From Nocardioidaceae bacterium (lineage in GTDB: Bacteria; Actinomycetota; Actinomycetes; Propionibacteriales; Nocardioidaceae): a stretch of 37,203 nt of DNA. The DNA is taken from positions 1-37,203 of the forward strand of contig JACCZI010000031.1 in NCBI GenBank assembly GCA_013696015.1, written 5' to 3'. Shown in pieces: positions 7,694 through 15,851 of this stretch (positions within the stretch are counted from its first letter, which is position 1; each line of letters opens with the position of its first letter). Below the pieces are notes generated by a model that worked only from the letters and a program-made list of their open reading frames with translations, was not told the DNA's origin and made no database searches. A program made the translations under genes and the position numbers.

Positions 7694-9543
7694 GGCGCCT
7701 CTGTCCGCTGCCCGGTGACCCTCGAGACGGTGCCGAGGTGTGACTGGGCGACCCAGCTCGCGTGCAGTCGGGTGTAGACGCCACCTGCGGCCACCAGCTC
7801 GCTGTGCGGCCCCCGCTCCACCAGTCGCCCGGCGTCGAACACGAGCACGGTGCCCGCCGCCTCGGCTGTCGAAAGGCGGTGCGCAATGGTGACCGACGTC
7901 CGACCGGCGAGCAGTCGACCGAGCGCGGCGGTCAACCGCACCTCGGTCTGCGGGTCGACGGCACTGGTCGCCTCGTCGAGCACCAGAAGGTCGGGGTCGG
8001 CCAGGTAGGCGCGGACCAGGGCGACGAGCTGGCGTTCACCGGCCGACAGCGACTCGCCGCGCTGCCCGACCGCGGTGCGCAGCCCGTTCGGCAGCGTCGC
8101 GTACCAGTCGCCGAGCCCGAGGTCGCTCAAGGCGGCCTCGAGCTCTGTGTCGGTCGCCTCGGCACGGCCGTAGCGCAGGTTGTCCGCCAGCGAGGCGTCG
8201 AAGAGGAAACCCTCCTGCGGCACCATCACGACGTGGTCCCGAAGCGAGCTGAAGCGCACATTCCGCAGGTCGGTGCCGTCCAGGCAGACCCGGCCCTGCG
8301 TCGGGTCCATCAGCCGACACAGCAGCTTGGCGAAGGTCGTCTTGCCCGAGCCGGTCTCTCCCACGACGGCCACCCGGGACCTGGGAGGGACGGTGACGCT
8401 GACGTCATGGAGCACCAGCCCTCCGCCGGGGTAGCCGAAGTCGACGTGCTCGAAGCTGGCGGTGAGGGCACCGGGGCGCAGGTCGACCCCGGACTCAACG
8501 GGGTCGACGACGTCGGCCGGTGTGTCCAGGACCCCGATGACGCGACGCCAGGATGCGACCGCGTTCTGCGCCTCGGTGAGCACCTGGGTCCCCATCTGCA
8601 CCGGGCCCACGAACAGGGAGACCAGGAAGGCGAACGCGACGACGGTGCCGATCGAGAGGTGACCTGCCACACCGAGCCACACGCCTGCCACCACCACTGC
8701 AGCGTTGGCCAGCCCGCCGGCGATACCGGCCGAGGCGAAGGTAACCGCCACCAACCGCTGGGCAGCGATGTTGGCACGCAGGTTGGTGTCGATCGCGGCG
8801 TCCACTCGCGCCTGAGTGCGGCCCTCGACCGCGTGCGTGCGGACCACCGCAGCTCCGACCACGGGTTCGGCGATCACCGACAGCATGTCGGCCACGGTGC
8901 GGCGGACGGTCCCGTAGGCCGCTGTCATGCGTTTCTGGAAGGCGCGCAGGCTCACCATGAGCGGCACGAAGCACAGCCAGACGACGATGGTCAGCTGCCA
9001 CGAGTACACCGCCATGACCACGGTCGCAATCGCGATCTGCCCCGCGCTGACGAGCAACAGCAACCCGTTGAACTGCAAAAACAGCGACACCTGGTCGACA
9101 TCGGAAGTGACCCGCGAGACCAGGGCGCCGCGGCGCTCGGTGTCCTGCGTGAGGACCGGCAGGTCGTGGACATGACGGAACGCCTTGACCCGCAGCTCGG
9201 ACAGCCCGGTTTCAGAGGCTCGGTAGAGGCGCAGCTTCATCCAGAGCGCCGCGCCAGCCGTCACGACCACCATGACGGCGGCCAGGCCGCTGTAACGCCA
9301 GACGGTGCTGCGGTCTGCCCCGCCCGGTGCCAGCAACCCGCCGTCGATGGTCTTCTGGACAACCACCGGGATGATCGCGCTGCCCATCGTCGACACCACG
9401 GCCAGCAGCACCGTCAGGCCCAACCCGTCGCGGAGCGCCGGCGAGAGCGCGAAGCCGCGTCGCAGCACCTGCAGCGGAGCGGTCTCCTCACCACTCCCGA
9501 CCGAGCTCGTGATGCGGTCGGGAGCAGCCGCGGCGGTGCTCAA
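7690..9543 (-). CDS. ABC exporter half-transporter (catalytic-site subunit)
   Basis: The 617-residue protein has six predicted membrane helices (about residues 35-330) fused to a nucleotide-binding domain. Its Walker A is GETGSGKTT and the Q-loop is MVPQEGFLFD. The signature motif is the non-standard LSAGERQ. Walker B is LLVLDEATSAVD with the catalytic Glu present, and the H-loop is IAHRLST. The TTG start overlaps the upstream partner's stop and has AGGTGA six bases before it, which supports this rare start. The overlap and complementary active-site residues indicate a heterodimer with the preceding gene. The substrate is unknown; the fold is that of multidrug/lipid-type exporters. Confidence 0.92.
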   Translation of the reverse strand: MSTAAAAPDRITSSVGSGEETAPLQVLRRGFALSPALRDGLGLTVLLAVVSTMGSAIIPVVVQKTIDGGLLAPGGADRSTVWRYSGLAAVMVVVTAGAALWMKLRLYRASETGLSELRVKAFRHVHDLPVLTQDTERRGALVSRVTSDVDQVSLFLQFNGLLLLVSAGQIAIATVVMAVYSWQLTIVVWLCFVPLMVSLRAFQKRMTAAYGTVRRTVADMLSVIAEPVVGAAVVRTHAVEGRTQARVDAAIDTNLRANIAAQRLVAVTFASAGIAGGLANAAVVVAGVWLGVAGHLSIGTVVAFAFLVSLFVGPVQMGTQVLTEAQNAVASWRRVIGVLDTPADVVDPVESGVDLRPGALTASFEHVDFGYPGGGLVLHDVSVTVPPRSRVAVVGETGSGKTTFAKLLCRLMDPTQGRVCLDGTDLRNVRFSSLRDHVVMVPQEGFLFDASLADNLRYGRAEATDTELEAALSDLGLGDWYATLPNGLRTAVGQRGESLSAGERQLVALVRAYLADPDLLVLDEATSAVDPQTEVRLTAALGRLLAGRTSVTIAHRLSTAEAAGTVLVFDAGRLVERGPHSELVAAGGVYTRLHASWVAQSHLGTVSRVTGQRTEAP

Positions 9544-11330
9544 CGCGTCACCTGCTCAGCGGCTTGCTCCCGCGCCTGGTCATAGGCGTCGACGATGTCG
9601 CGGTAGGGAGCGGAGCGGCCGAGCAGCTCGGCGTGGTGACCTCGGTCAGCGATCCGGCCGTCGGCGAGGAACAAGACGTCGTCCGCCAGCGCGATCGTCG
9701 CCTTGCGGTAGGCCACCACCAGCACAGTCGCGCCACCCTCACCGGAGGTTCGCTGCCGCAACCCCTCGAGAATGCGCCCCTCGACCTCGGCGTCGACGGC
9801 GCTGGTTGCGTCGTCGAGGACCAGCAGCCGCGGCCGGCGCACCAGCGCTCGCGCCAGCGCCAGTCGCTGTCGCTGTCCACCGGACAGGGTCGTCCCGCGC
9901 TCACCCAGCTGCGCGTCCAGGCCGTCGGGGAGGGCCGCCACGAACCGGTCGGCCTGCGCCACGCGCAGCGCCTCGAGCACCGCGTAGTCGCTGACGTCCT
10001 CGCCGAGCGTCACGTTGCCACGCACCGTGTCGTCGAAGATGAAGGTCTGCTGGGGGACGAGCGCAACGCTCGCCGCCAGAGCCTCGTGACTGAGCTCGCG
10101 GACGTCCCGGCCGTTTAGCAGCACCGCGCCGATGTCGGCGTCCATCAACCGGATCAGCAGCGAGGCGAGGGTGCTCTTGCCCGAGCCGGTCAGTCCGACG
10201 ACCGCCACCGTACGACCGGGCTCCACGTCGAACGACACATCGTCGAGGACGCGCGTCGCCGGGTCGTGCCCGAATCGCAGGTTGCGGACCTCCAGGTGCA
10301 CGGGCAGTCGGCCGGGAACGTTGCCGACGCCGTACTCCATTGACCCGGTGGCGTCGAGCACGGCCCGTACCCGTTGCCATCCGACCACGCTGCGCGGCAG
10401 CTCCCCCAGCACCCAGCCAAAGGCCCGCACCGGGAACGCGATCACCGTGAACAGGTAGGCGACCTGCACCACGTCGCCGGGATCGGCGGCGCCGGACAGG
10501 ACGCGCTCGATGCCGAGCACGACGACGAGCAACACGCCGACGCTGGGCAGTGACTCGAGCACTGGGTCGAACACGCTGCGTACCCGGCCGGCGGCGACGT
10601 TGGCATCGCGCAGCTCGGCACTCACCCGCGCGAACCGTGCTGTCTCCTCGGTCTCGCGGCCCAGTGTCTTGATGACCACCGCGCCGTCGAAGGACTCGTG
10701 GGCGACCGCGCTCACCTCGGCGCGCAGCGCCTGGGCACGGCTGATGCGCGGGGACAAGAAGCGCTGGTAGACCACGTTGATGGCGAACAGCAGGGGGAAG
10801 ACGATTAGCCCCACCACCGTCAGGACCACGTCGGCGGTGAGCATCGCGACCACGCCTACCGCCAGCATCGCCACGACCCCGATGGCCATGGGCAGCGGCA
10901 TCATCGCCCCCCAGACCGCCTCGACGTCAGCGTTGGCGTTGGACAGCAGCTGGCCGGTGGGATGTTGCTGGTGCCACTGCAACGGCAGTGCGAGGTAGCG
11001 TCGGGTGACCCGGCGGCGGTAGTCGGCCAGCAACCGGAAGTAGACGGTGCCGCCGATCAGCCGTCGCCCGATAACCCCGAGCGCCCGCAGCACGGCGACG
11101 CCGAGGAACAGCGCCGTGACGGACAGGGCCAGCCCGACTGCCAGCTCGCCGTCGGCGAAGGACGGCGTGATGACGTTGTCGGTGGCCCACCCCAGCACCC
11201 AGGCGTCGGCCACGGTGAGCCCGCCGTAGACAAGGCTGCCCAGCACCGCGATGGAGAACAGCCCGCGCTGCTCTCGCATCCCGATCGCGAGGATCGCCAG
11301 GCCACGACGCGTGGTTGCTGGAGCGGTCAC
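9540..11330 (-). CDS. ABC exporter half-transporter (degenerate ATPase subunit)
   Basis: The 596-residue membrane-domain/nucleotide-binding-domain fusion has Walker A GLTGSGKST, Q-loop LVPQQTFIFD and a canonical LSGGQRQRLALARAL signature. Walker B is LLVLDDATSAVD, with Asp in place of the catalytic Glu. The H-loop reads VAYRKATI, with Tyr in place of His. With the downstream subunit this predicts one active and one degenerate composite ATP site, as in known heterodimeric exporters of the type IV fold. The GTG start overlaps the hisF stop (GTGA) and has only a weak ribosome site, so translation probably depends on coupling. Its place inside the his operon is unusual; no role in histidine synthesis can be inferred. 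Confidence 0.92.
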   Translation of the reverse strand: MTAPATTRRGLAILAIGMREQRGLFSIAVLGSLVYGGLTVADAWVLGWATDNVITPSFADGELAVGLALSVTALFLGVAVLRALGVIGRRLIGGTVYFRLLADYRRRVTRRYLALPLQWHQQHPTGQLLSNANADVEAVWGAMMPLPMAIGVVAMLAVGVVAMLTADVVLTVVGLIVFPLLFAINVVYQRFLSPRISRAQALRAEVSAVAHESFDGAVVIKTLGRETEETARFARVSAELRDANVAAGRVRSVFDPVLESLPSVGVLLVVVLGIERVLSGAADPGDVVQVAYLFTVIAFPVRAFGWVLGELPRSVVGWQRVRAVLDATGSMEYGVGNVPGRLPVHLEVRNLRFGHDPATRVLDDVSFDVEPGRTVAVVGLTGSGKSTLASLLIRLMDADIGAVLLNGRDVRELSHEALAASVALVPQQTFIFDDTVRGNVTLGEDVSDYAVLEALRVAQADRFVAALPDGLDAQLGERGTTLSGGQRQRLALARALVRRPRLLVLDDATSAVDAEVEGRILEGLRQRTSGEGGATVLVVAYRKATIALADDVLFLADGRIADRGHHAELLGRSAPYRDIVDAYDQAREQAAEQVTR

Positions 11331-12112
11331 CGGACGCGCACCGCGGGCGGGACTCTGACGCAGTGCCCCGCCCGCTGGAGCGCCTGCTTCACCTCACGCA
11401 GCTCGAGGTGACCGTCATGGAAGACGCCCGCCGCTAGCACCGCGTCCGCACCGGCCGCCACTGCAGCCGTGAAGTGATCGGGCAGGCCGGCACCACCGCT
11501 GGCCACCAACGGCACGGGGCACACCGCACGGACCGCCGCGATCATCGGCAGGTCGAAGCCGGTCCCGGTGCCGTCGGCGTCCATCGAGTTGAGCAGCACC
11601 TCCCCAGCTCCTCGGCCACAGACCTCCGCCACCCAGGCCACCGCGTCGCGGCCCGTGGACCGCCGCCCGCCGTGGCTGGTGACCTCGAAACCCGACGCTG
11701 CGGCGGGGTTGCGGCGCGCGTCGACGCTCACCACCAGCACCTGTGAGCCGAACCGTTCGGTCACCTCGCTCACCAGATCGGGGCGCGTCACCGCGCCGGT
11801 CCCGACCGACACCTTGTCGGCTCCGGCGCGCAGCAGCGCGTCGACGTCGCGCACCTCCCGGACGCCGCCCCCCACGGTGAGGGGGATGAAGACCTGCTCC
11901 GCGGTGCGGCAGACGACCTCGTAGGTGGTTTCTCGAGACTGCGCCGAGGCGGTGATGTCGAGGAACGTCAGCTCGTCGGCACCGGCGGCGTCGTAGCCGC
12001 GTGCCAGCTGGACCGGGTCGCCGGCGTCGCGCAGACCCGTGAAGTTGACGCCCTTGACGACCCGGCCGTCCGCCACGTCGAGGCAGGGGATCACCCGGAC
12101 AGCCAGACTCAC
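11327..12112 (-). CDS. hisF: Imidazole glycerol phosphate synthase, cyclase subunit
   Basis: HisF uses ammonia delivered by HisH to make imidazole glycerol phosphate and AICAR. The 261-residue half-barrel-duplicated TIM barrel starts VSLAVRVIPCLDVADGRVVK (catalytic Asp in CLDV). It then shows ADELTFLDITAS, IPLTVGGGVR, DKVSVGTGAV, LVVSVDARR, LLNSMDADGTGTGFD (second catalytic Asp) and VASGGAG. The GTG at 12110-12112 overlaps the priA stop as GTGA. Frame-compatible starts further upstream lie inside priA and are ignored. Confidence 0.97.
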   Translation of the reverse strand: MSLAVRVIPCLDVADGRVVKGVNFTGLRDAGDPVQLARGYDAAGADELTFLDITASAQSRETTYEVVCRTAEQVFIPLTVGGGVREVRDVDALLRAGADKVSVGTGAVTRPDLVSEVTERFGSQVLVVSVDARRNPAAASGFEVTSHGGRRSTGRDAVAWVAEVCGRGAGEVLLNSMDADGTGTGFDLPMIAAVRAVCPVPLVASGGAGLPDHFTAAVAAGADAVLAAGVFHDGHLELREVKQALQRAGHCVRVPPAVRVR

Positions 12113-12843
12113 GCGCTCGCCCCCGCCAGCGCATCGAGCGCATCGGGCAGTGAAAACGAGCCCGCATACAACGCCTTGCCGACGATGGCCCCCTCGACGC
12201 CGAGTGGTGCCAGGTCGGCAAGGGCCCGCAGGTCGGCCAGGCTGGAGATCCCACCCGAGGCCACCACCGGCCGGGTGGTGGCGGCGCAGACCGAACGCAG
12301 CAGGTCGAGGTTGGGGCCCTGGAGCGTGCCGTCCCGCATCACATCGGTCACGACGTATCGCGCGCAGCCGTCGGCGTCGAGTCGCTCGAGCACCTCGAAC
12401 AGGTCGCCGCTCTCGCGCGTCCAGCCGCGGGCGGTCAGCGACCTGCCCCGCACGTCCAACCCGACGGCGATGCGGTCTGCGTGCTCGGCGACGACCTGGG
12501 CGCACCATTCCGGACGTTCCAGCGCCGCGGTCCCCAGCGTCACCCGCCGGCAGCCGGTGCTGAGCGCGGCGAGCAGCGACGCGTCGTCGCGGATACCGCC
12601 GGAGAGCTCGACCGCGATGTCGAGACGGGCCACGACGCGAGCCAGCAGGCTGGCGTTGCTGCCACGCCCGAAGGCTGCGTCGAGGTCGACCAGGTGGATC
12701 CAGCGGGCGCCCTGGGCCTGCCAGGCGAGGGCGGCCTCGAGCGGGTCACCGTACGTGGTCTGCGTCCCCAGCTCACCACGCACCAGCCGGATGGCCTCGC
12801 CGCCGGCGACGTCGACAGCCGGGAGCAGCTCCAGCGGCGTCAT
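12109..12843 (-). CDS. priA: PriA, bifunctional HisA/TrpF isomerase
   Basis: The 244-residue TIM barrel carries the HisA-type catalytic Asp in LLPAVDVAGG, the ELSGGIRDD and VTLGTAALE phosphate segments, and TARGWTRESGDLFEVLERLD. This last segment, with its Arg and Trp, is typical of actinobacterial PriA. The second catalytic Asp is in VTDVMRDGTLQGPN. In actinobacteria this enzyme isomerises both ProFAR (histidine) and PRA (tryptophan). The absence of a trpF gene or a TrpC-TrpF fusion here fits that dual role. Assignment to PriA rather than plain HisA rests on lineage and context. Confidence 0.94.
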   Translation of the reverse strand: MTPLELLPAVDVAGGEAIRLVRGELGTQTTYGDPLEAALAWQAQGARWIHLVDLDAAFGRGSNASLLARVVARLDIAVELSGGIRDDASLLAALSTGCRRVTLGTAALERPEWCAQVVAEHADRIAVGLDVRGRSLTARGWTRESGDLFEVLERLDADGCARYVVTDVMRDGTLQGPNLDLLRSVCAATTRPVVASGGISSLADLRALADLAPLGVEGAIVGKALYAGSFSLPDALDALAGASA

Positions 12844-12879
12844 GACGGCAACCTTAGGCTGCCGCGAGCAGCCGAGCCG

Positions 12880-13320
12880 TCAGCGGATAGAGCCAGCCGG
12901 CGCCGTGCGCAAGACTGCCTCGAGCAAGGAGGCGACGGCTGGGTCGTTCCGCGTGCCGTCGACGGCGCGCAGCCGCACCGTGTCGCCGTCGCTGTAGGTG
13001 ATGGTGATGTCGTAGCTGAAGAAGTCGCAGCACACCTCGCTCGGCTTGGTGACGACGACGTCGCGCAACCTGCCATTCTCGGCCGCGGCGAACACGTCGT
13101 GGGCACCACGGGTGCCCTCGCGGACCCGCCAGGTCCGCTCACTGCCGGCAATGCCGCCGCTCTGCTGCACGGTCACGCTCGTGACGCCGGTCGACGGCGT
13201 CGTTGTCGACGACGGGCCCGCCTGTGGCGAGTCGTCGCCGGTCGTCTGGCTACCGCAGCCGCCCGTGGCCAGCGCCAGGAGCGTCAGCAGCAGCGCGAGC
13301 GGCCGCGCGAGGGGTGTCAT
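12880..13320 (-). CDS. Putative lipoprotein of unknown function in the his operon
   Basis: The 146-residue product starts MTPLARPLALLLTLLALATG. This is a signal peptide ending in a lipobox-like ATGGC, with Cys about residue 23, so it is probably lipidated by Lgt and anchored outside the membrane. A Ser/Thr/Pro-rich linker (about 25-45) follows. A folded domain then carries a CCDFFSYDITITYSDGD stretch with a Cys pair. The chosen ATG is the first that gives a signal peptide; longer frames extend into hisH. I do not recognise a family beyond a general actinobacterial secreted-protein look. It lies between hisH and priA, with 65- and 36-base gaps. Confidence 0.75.
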   Translation of the reverse strand: MTPLARPLALLLTLLALATGGCGSQTTGDDSPQAGPSSTTTPSTGVTSVTVQQSGGIAGSERTWRVREGTRGAHDVFAAAENGRLRDVVVTKPSEVCCDFFSYDITITYSDGDTVRLRAVDGTRNDPAVASLLEAVLRTAPAGSIR

Positions 13321-13385
13321 ACCCGATGAGACGTGCCGGGGGGCGCGACGGTTCCCTGGGGTGTCAGCACAACTCAGCCCAGCCC

Positions 13386-14024
13386 TCAGCACAGCCCGGC
13401 CACCCAGTTGCGCAGCAGCTGTGCGCCGGCGTCGCCAGACTTCTCCGGGTGGAACTGAGTGGCCCACAGCGGGCCGTTCTCCACGGCCGAGACGAACCTC
13501 TCCTGCCCGTACTGGGTCCAGCTGACCAGCGGCGCTGGAAACGGGGGTGTGGTTGTGAGCTGCCAGGAACGCGCCGCATACGAGTGGACGAAGTAGAAGC
13601 GCTCCCCGACCAGGTTCGCGAACATGCGGCTGCTCGCCGGCGCATCGACGGTGTTCCACCCCATGTGTGGCACGACGGGGGACTGCAGCCGCTCCACGTT
13701 CCCCGGCCACTGTCCGCACCCTGGGGTTCGGACGCCGTGCTCCTCCCCCACGTCGAACATGACCTGCATGCCGACGCAGACGGCCAGCACCGGCCGGCTC
13801 CCCGCCAGCCGGACCCCCAGCGCCCGGTCGCCCTGCACCTTGCGCAGCCCCGCCATGCAGGTGGCGTAGGCGCCGACTCCCGGCACGACCAGTCCGTCGG
13901 CGGCGATGGCGGTCGAGTAGTCCGCGCTCAGCGTCGCCTCTGCCCCCGCGCGGTCCATGGCGCGCAGGACCGAGTGGATGTTCCCCGAGCCGGTGTCGAG
14001 CACGACCACGCTGGGCCGACCCAT
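13386..14024 (-). CDS. hisH: Imidazole glycerol phosphate synthase, glutaminase subunit
   Basis: HisH hydrolyses glutamine and channels ammonia to HisF. The 212-residue class I glutamine amidotransferase starts VVVLDTGSGNIHSV and has LVVPGVGAYATCM. The catalytic Cys is in PVLAVCVGMQVMF and the catalytic His in ATQFHPEKSG, with Glu two residues later. The ATG at 14022-14024 is preceded by GAGAGG and shares a base with the stop of the small membrane gene upstream (TGATG). The usual Gly before the nucleophile reads Ala (AVC), a mild variation. Confidence 0.96.
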   Translation of the reverse strand: MGRPSVVVLDTGSGNIHSVLRAMDRAGAEATLSADYSTAIAADGLVVPGVGAYATCMAGLRKVQGDRALGVRLAGSRPVLAVCVGMQVMFDVGEEHGVRTPGCGQWPGNVERLQSPVVPHMGWNTVDAPASSRMFANLVGERFYFVHSYAARSWQLTTTPPFPAPLVSWTQYGQERFVSAVENGPLWATQFHPEKSGDAGAQLLRNWVAGLC

Positions 14025-14182
14025 CAGCTGCCTCTCACGGTGGCGGCGCCGACGTACAGCAGTCCGAGCGCCACGAGCACCAAGGCCACCGTGAGCCACA
14101 GTGGGCGATGCTGGCGCCGGAGTGCGATCGCACCTCCCATGCAGAAGCCGGCGCCGGCCATCAGCAGCAGGGCCGTCGTCAC
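14024..14182 (-). CDS. Small two-helix membrane protein between hisB and hisH (52 aa)
   Basis: This frame starts at a GTG overlapping the hisB stop (GTGA) and ends in a TGA overlapping the hisH ATG, filling the gap exactly. The product is 52 residues: a hydrophobic segment VTTALLLMAGAGFCMGGAIA, a basic loop LRRQHRP, then a second hydrophobic segment LWLTVALVLVALGLLYVGAA and a short TVRGS tail. The double overlap and clean two-helix hairpin with a positively charged turn argue that it is translated. I recognise no family. It may be missed by automatic annotation because of its size. Confidence 0.72.
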   Translation of the reverse strand: MTTALLLMAGAGFCMGGAIALRRQHRPLWLTVALVLVALGLLYVGAATVRGS

Positions 14183-14778
14183 AGCATGCCCTTGGTGCTC
14201 GGCACAGCGGCCTCGCGCGGGTCGAGTGCCACGGCGTCCCGCAGCGCTCGGGCCAGCGCCTTGTACTGCGCCTCAACGACGTGGTGCGGATCACGTCCGG
14301 CGAGCACCCGTACGTGCAGCGTGATCCCCGCCTGGTGCGCCAGCGTCTCGAGGACGTGTCGGGTCAGCGACCCCATGTAGGCACCTGCGATGATCGCGTA
14401 CTCCTGCCCGGCGGGTTCACCGACGTGGACGCAGTACGGGCGCCCGGAGACGTCGACCGCGCACTGCACGAGGGCCTCGTCCAACGGCACCAGAGCGTCA
14501 CCGAAGCGCCGGATCCCGGATTTGTCGCCGAGTGCCTCCCGCAGCGTCTGCCCGAGGACGATCGCGACGTCCTCGACCGTGTGGTGGGCGTCGACCGCCG
14601 TGTCGCCGAGTGCCTCGATCCGCAGGTCGAGCAGCGCGTGCCGCGCCAGGGCGTCGAGCATGTGGTCGTAGAAGGGAATGCCAGTGCTGACGTGCGCAGA
14701 CCCGGTGCCGTCCAGGTCGAGCTCGACGAGCACCTTCGTCTCGCGGGTCACCCGCTCGGCTCGTGCCTGACGGCTCAT
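14179..14778 (-). CDS. hisB: Imidazoleglycerol-phosphate dehydratase
   Basis: HisB dehydrates imidazole glycerol phosphate to imidazole acetol phosphate with a di-manganese site. The 199-residue protein has the two metal-binding motifs DAHHTVED (about residues 63-70) and DPHHVVEAQYKAL, plus the STGIPFYDHMLD segment and ending PSTKG. It is the monofunctional form; the phosphatase domain of the enterobacterial HisB is absent. The ATG overlaps the hisC stop (ATGA). Confidence 0.97.
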   Translation of the reverse strand: MSRQARAERVTRETKVLVELDLDGTGSAHVSTGIPFYDHMLDALARHALLDLRIEALGDTAVDAHHTVEDVAIVLGQTLREALGDKSGIRRFGDALVPLDEALVQCAVDVSGRPYCVHVGEPAGQEYAIIAGAYMGSLTRHVLETLAHQAGITLHVRVLAGRDPHHVVEAQYKALARALRDAVALDPREAAVPSTKGML

Positions 14779-15851
14779 CGGGCCACCACCTCCTGCAGCG
14801 CGTCACGGAAGATCACCATCTGCTGCGGGGTCCCGATCGTCACCCGCAGCCACCCCGGGAGCTCAGTTTCTCGGACCAGGACCCCCCGGTCGAGCAGGCC
14901 CTGCCACACCGCCGATGCGTCGGGAAACCGGCCGAACATCACGAAGTTGGCGTCGGAGTCGGCCACCGCGAACCCGCTGGCGCGGAGGGCGGCCACCAAC
15001 GAGTCCCGCTCGTCGCGCAGGGTGTCGAGCTGACCGAGCAGCGCCGCGCTGTGCGACAGGGCGACTCGGGCCACTGCTTGGGTCAGCGACGAGAGGTGGT
15101 AGGGCAGCCGCACCAGCCGCAGCGCGGCGACGACGTCGGCCTCGGCGGCCAGGTAGCCCAGCCGCGCCCCGGCAAGGGCGAAGGCCTTGCTCATCGTCCG
15201 GGTGACCACCAGCCGTGGGTAGCGAGGCAGCAGCTCCAGTGCGCTGGGGACACCGGGTCGGCGGAACTCCGCGTACGCCTCGTCGACGACGACGATCCCG
15301 TCGGTGTGTCGCGCCACGGCCTCCACGGTGCTGAGCGGCAGCGCCGTCCCGGTCGGGTTGTTGGGGGAGGTCAGCAGGACCACGTCAGGTCGCTCGGCGT
15401 CCAAGAGCGCCAGGGCGGTGTCGACGTCGATCCCGAAGTCCGCGTCACGGTCACCGCTGACCCACCGGGTGGCGGTCGAGCGCGCGAACTGGGGATACAT
15501 CGAGTACGTCGGCGCGAACCACGCGGCCGTCCGGCCTGGGCCGCCGAAGGCCTGCATCAGCTGCACCATCACCTCGTTGGAACCGTTGGCAGCCCACACC
15601 TGCGTCACCTCCAGCCCGTGGCCGAGATACGCCGCGAGGTCGCCGCGCAGCGCCGTCGCCTCGCGGTCCGGGTAGCGGTTGAGCGTCGCCGCCGACGCGG
15701 CGACCGCGGCCGTCATGTCGTCGATGACGCACGGCGGCGGCGGGTAGGGGTTCTCGTTGGTGTCTAGCCGAACGGCGACGTCGAGCTGCGGCGCCCCGTA
15801 CGGCACTGCCCCGGCCAGCTCCGGCCGCAGCGGCAGGCCGGTCGCCGTCAC
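14775..15851 (-). CDS. hisC: Histidinol-phosphate aminotransferase
   Basis: HisC transaminates imidazole acetol phosphate with glutamate. The 358-residue fold type I aminotransferase shows VRLDTNENPYPPP at the N-terminus, the VWAANGSNEVMVQL segment, SPNNPTGTALP, VVDEAYAEF, the pyridoxal-phosphate lysine in RTMSKAFALAGARLGYL and a C-terminal LRVTIGTPQQM with the substrate-binding Arg. The GTG start overlaps the hisD stop (GTGA). Length is normal for the family. Confidence 0.97.
   Translation of the reverse strand: MTATGLPLRPELAGAVPYGAPQLDVAVRLDTNENPYPPPPCVIDDMTAAVAASAATLNRYPDREATALRGDLAAYLGHGLEVTQVWAANGSNEVMVQLMQAFGGPGRTAAWFAPTYSMYPQFARSTATRWVSGDRDADFGIDVDTALALLDAERPDVVLLTSPNNPTGTALPLSTVEAVARHTDGIVVVDEAYAEFRRPGVPSALELLPRYPRLVVTRTMSKAFALAGARLGYLAAEADVVAALRLVRLPYHLSSLTQAVARVALSHSAALLGQLDTLRDERDSLVAALRASGFAVADSDANFVMFGRFPDASAVWQGLLDRGVLVRETELPGWLRVTIGTPQQMVIFRDALQEVVAR

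Noticed and set aside
7762..9585. Plus-strand open frame of about 607 codons opposite the second ABC transporter gene
   Set aside because: It is an antisense shadow, rich in His, Arg, Gln and Asp with no hydrophobic core or motifs, while the minus strand holds a complete ABC exporter.
9540..11330. Asp-for-Glu and Tyr-for-His changes considered as signs of a decaying pseudogene
   Set aside because: The frame is intact and full-length, and these changes are known in heterodimeric exporters; the partner supplies the active residues.
13362..13400. Short direct repeats CTGAGCTGGGCTGAG-like after hisH, considered as an attachment or regulatory site
   Set aside because: The copies are imperfect and short, and largely reflect the last codons of hisH; there is no partner site or integrase in the window.
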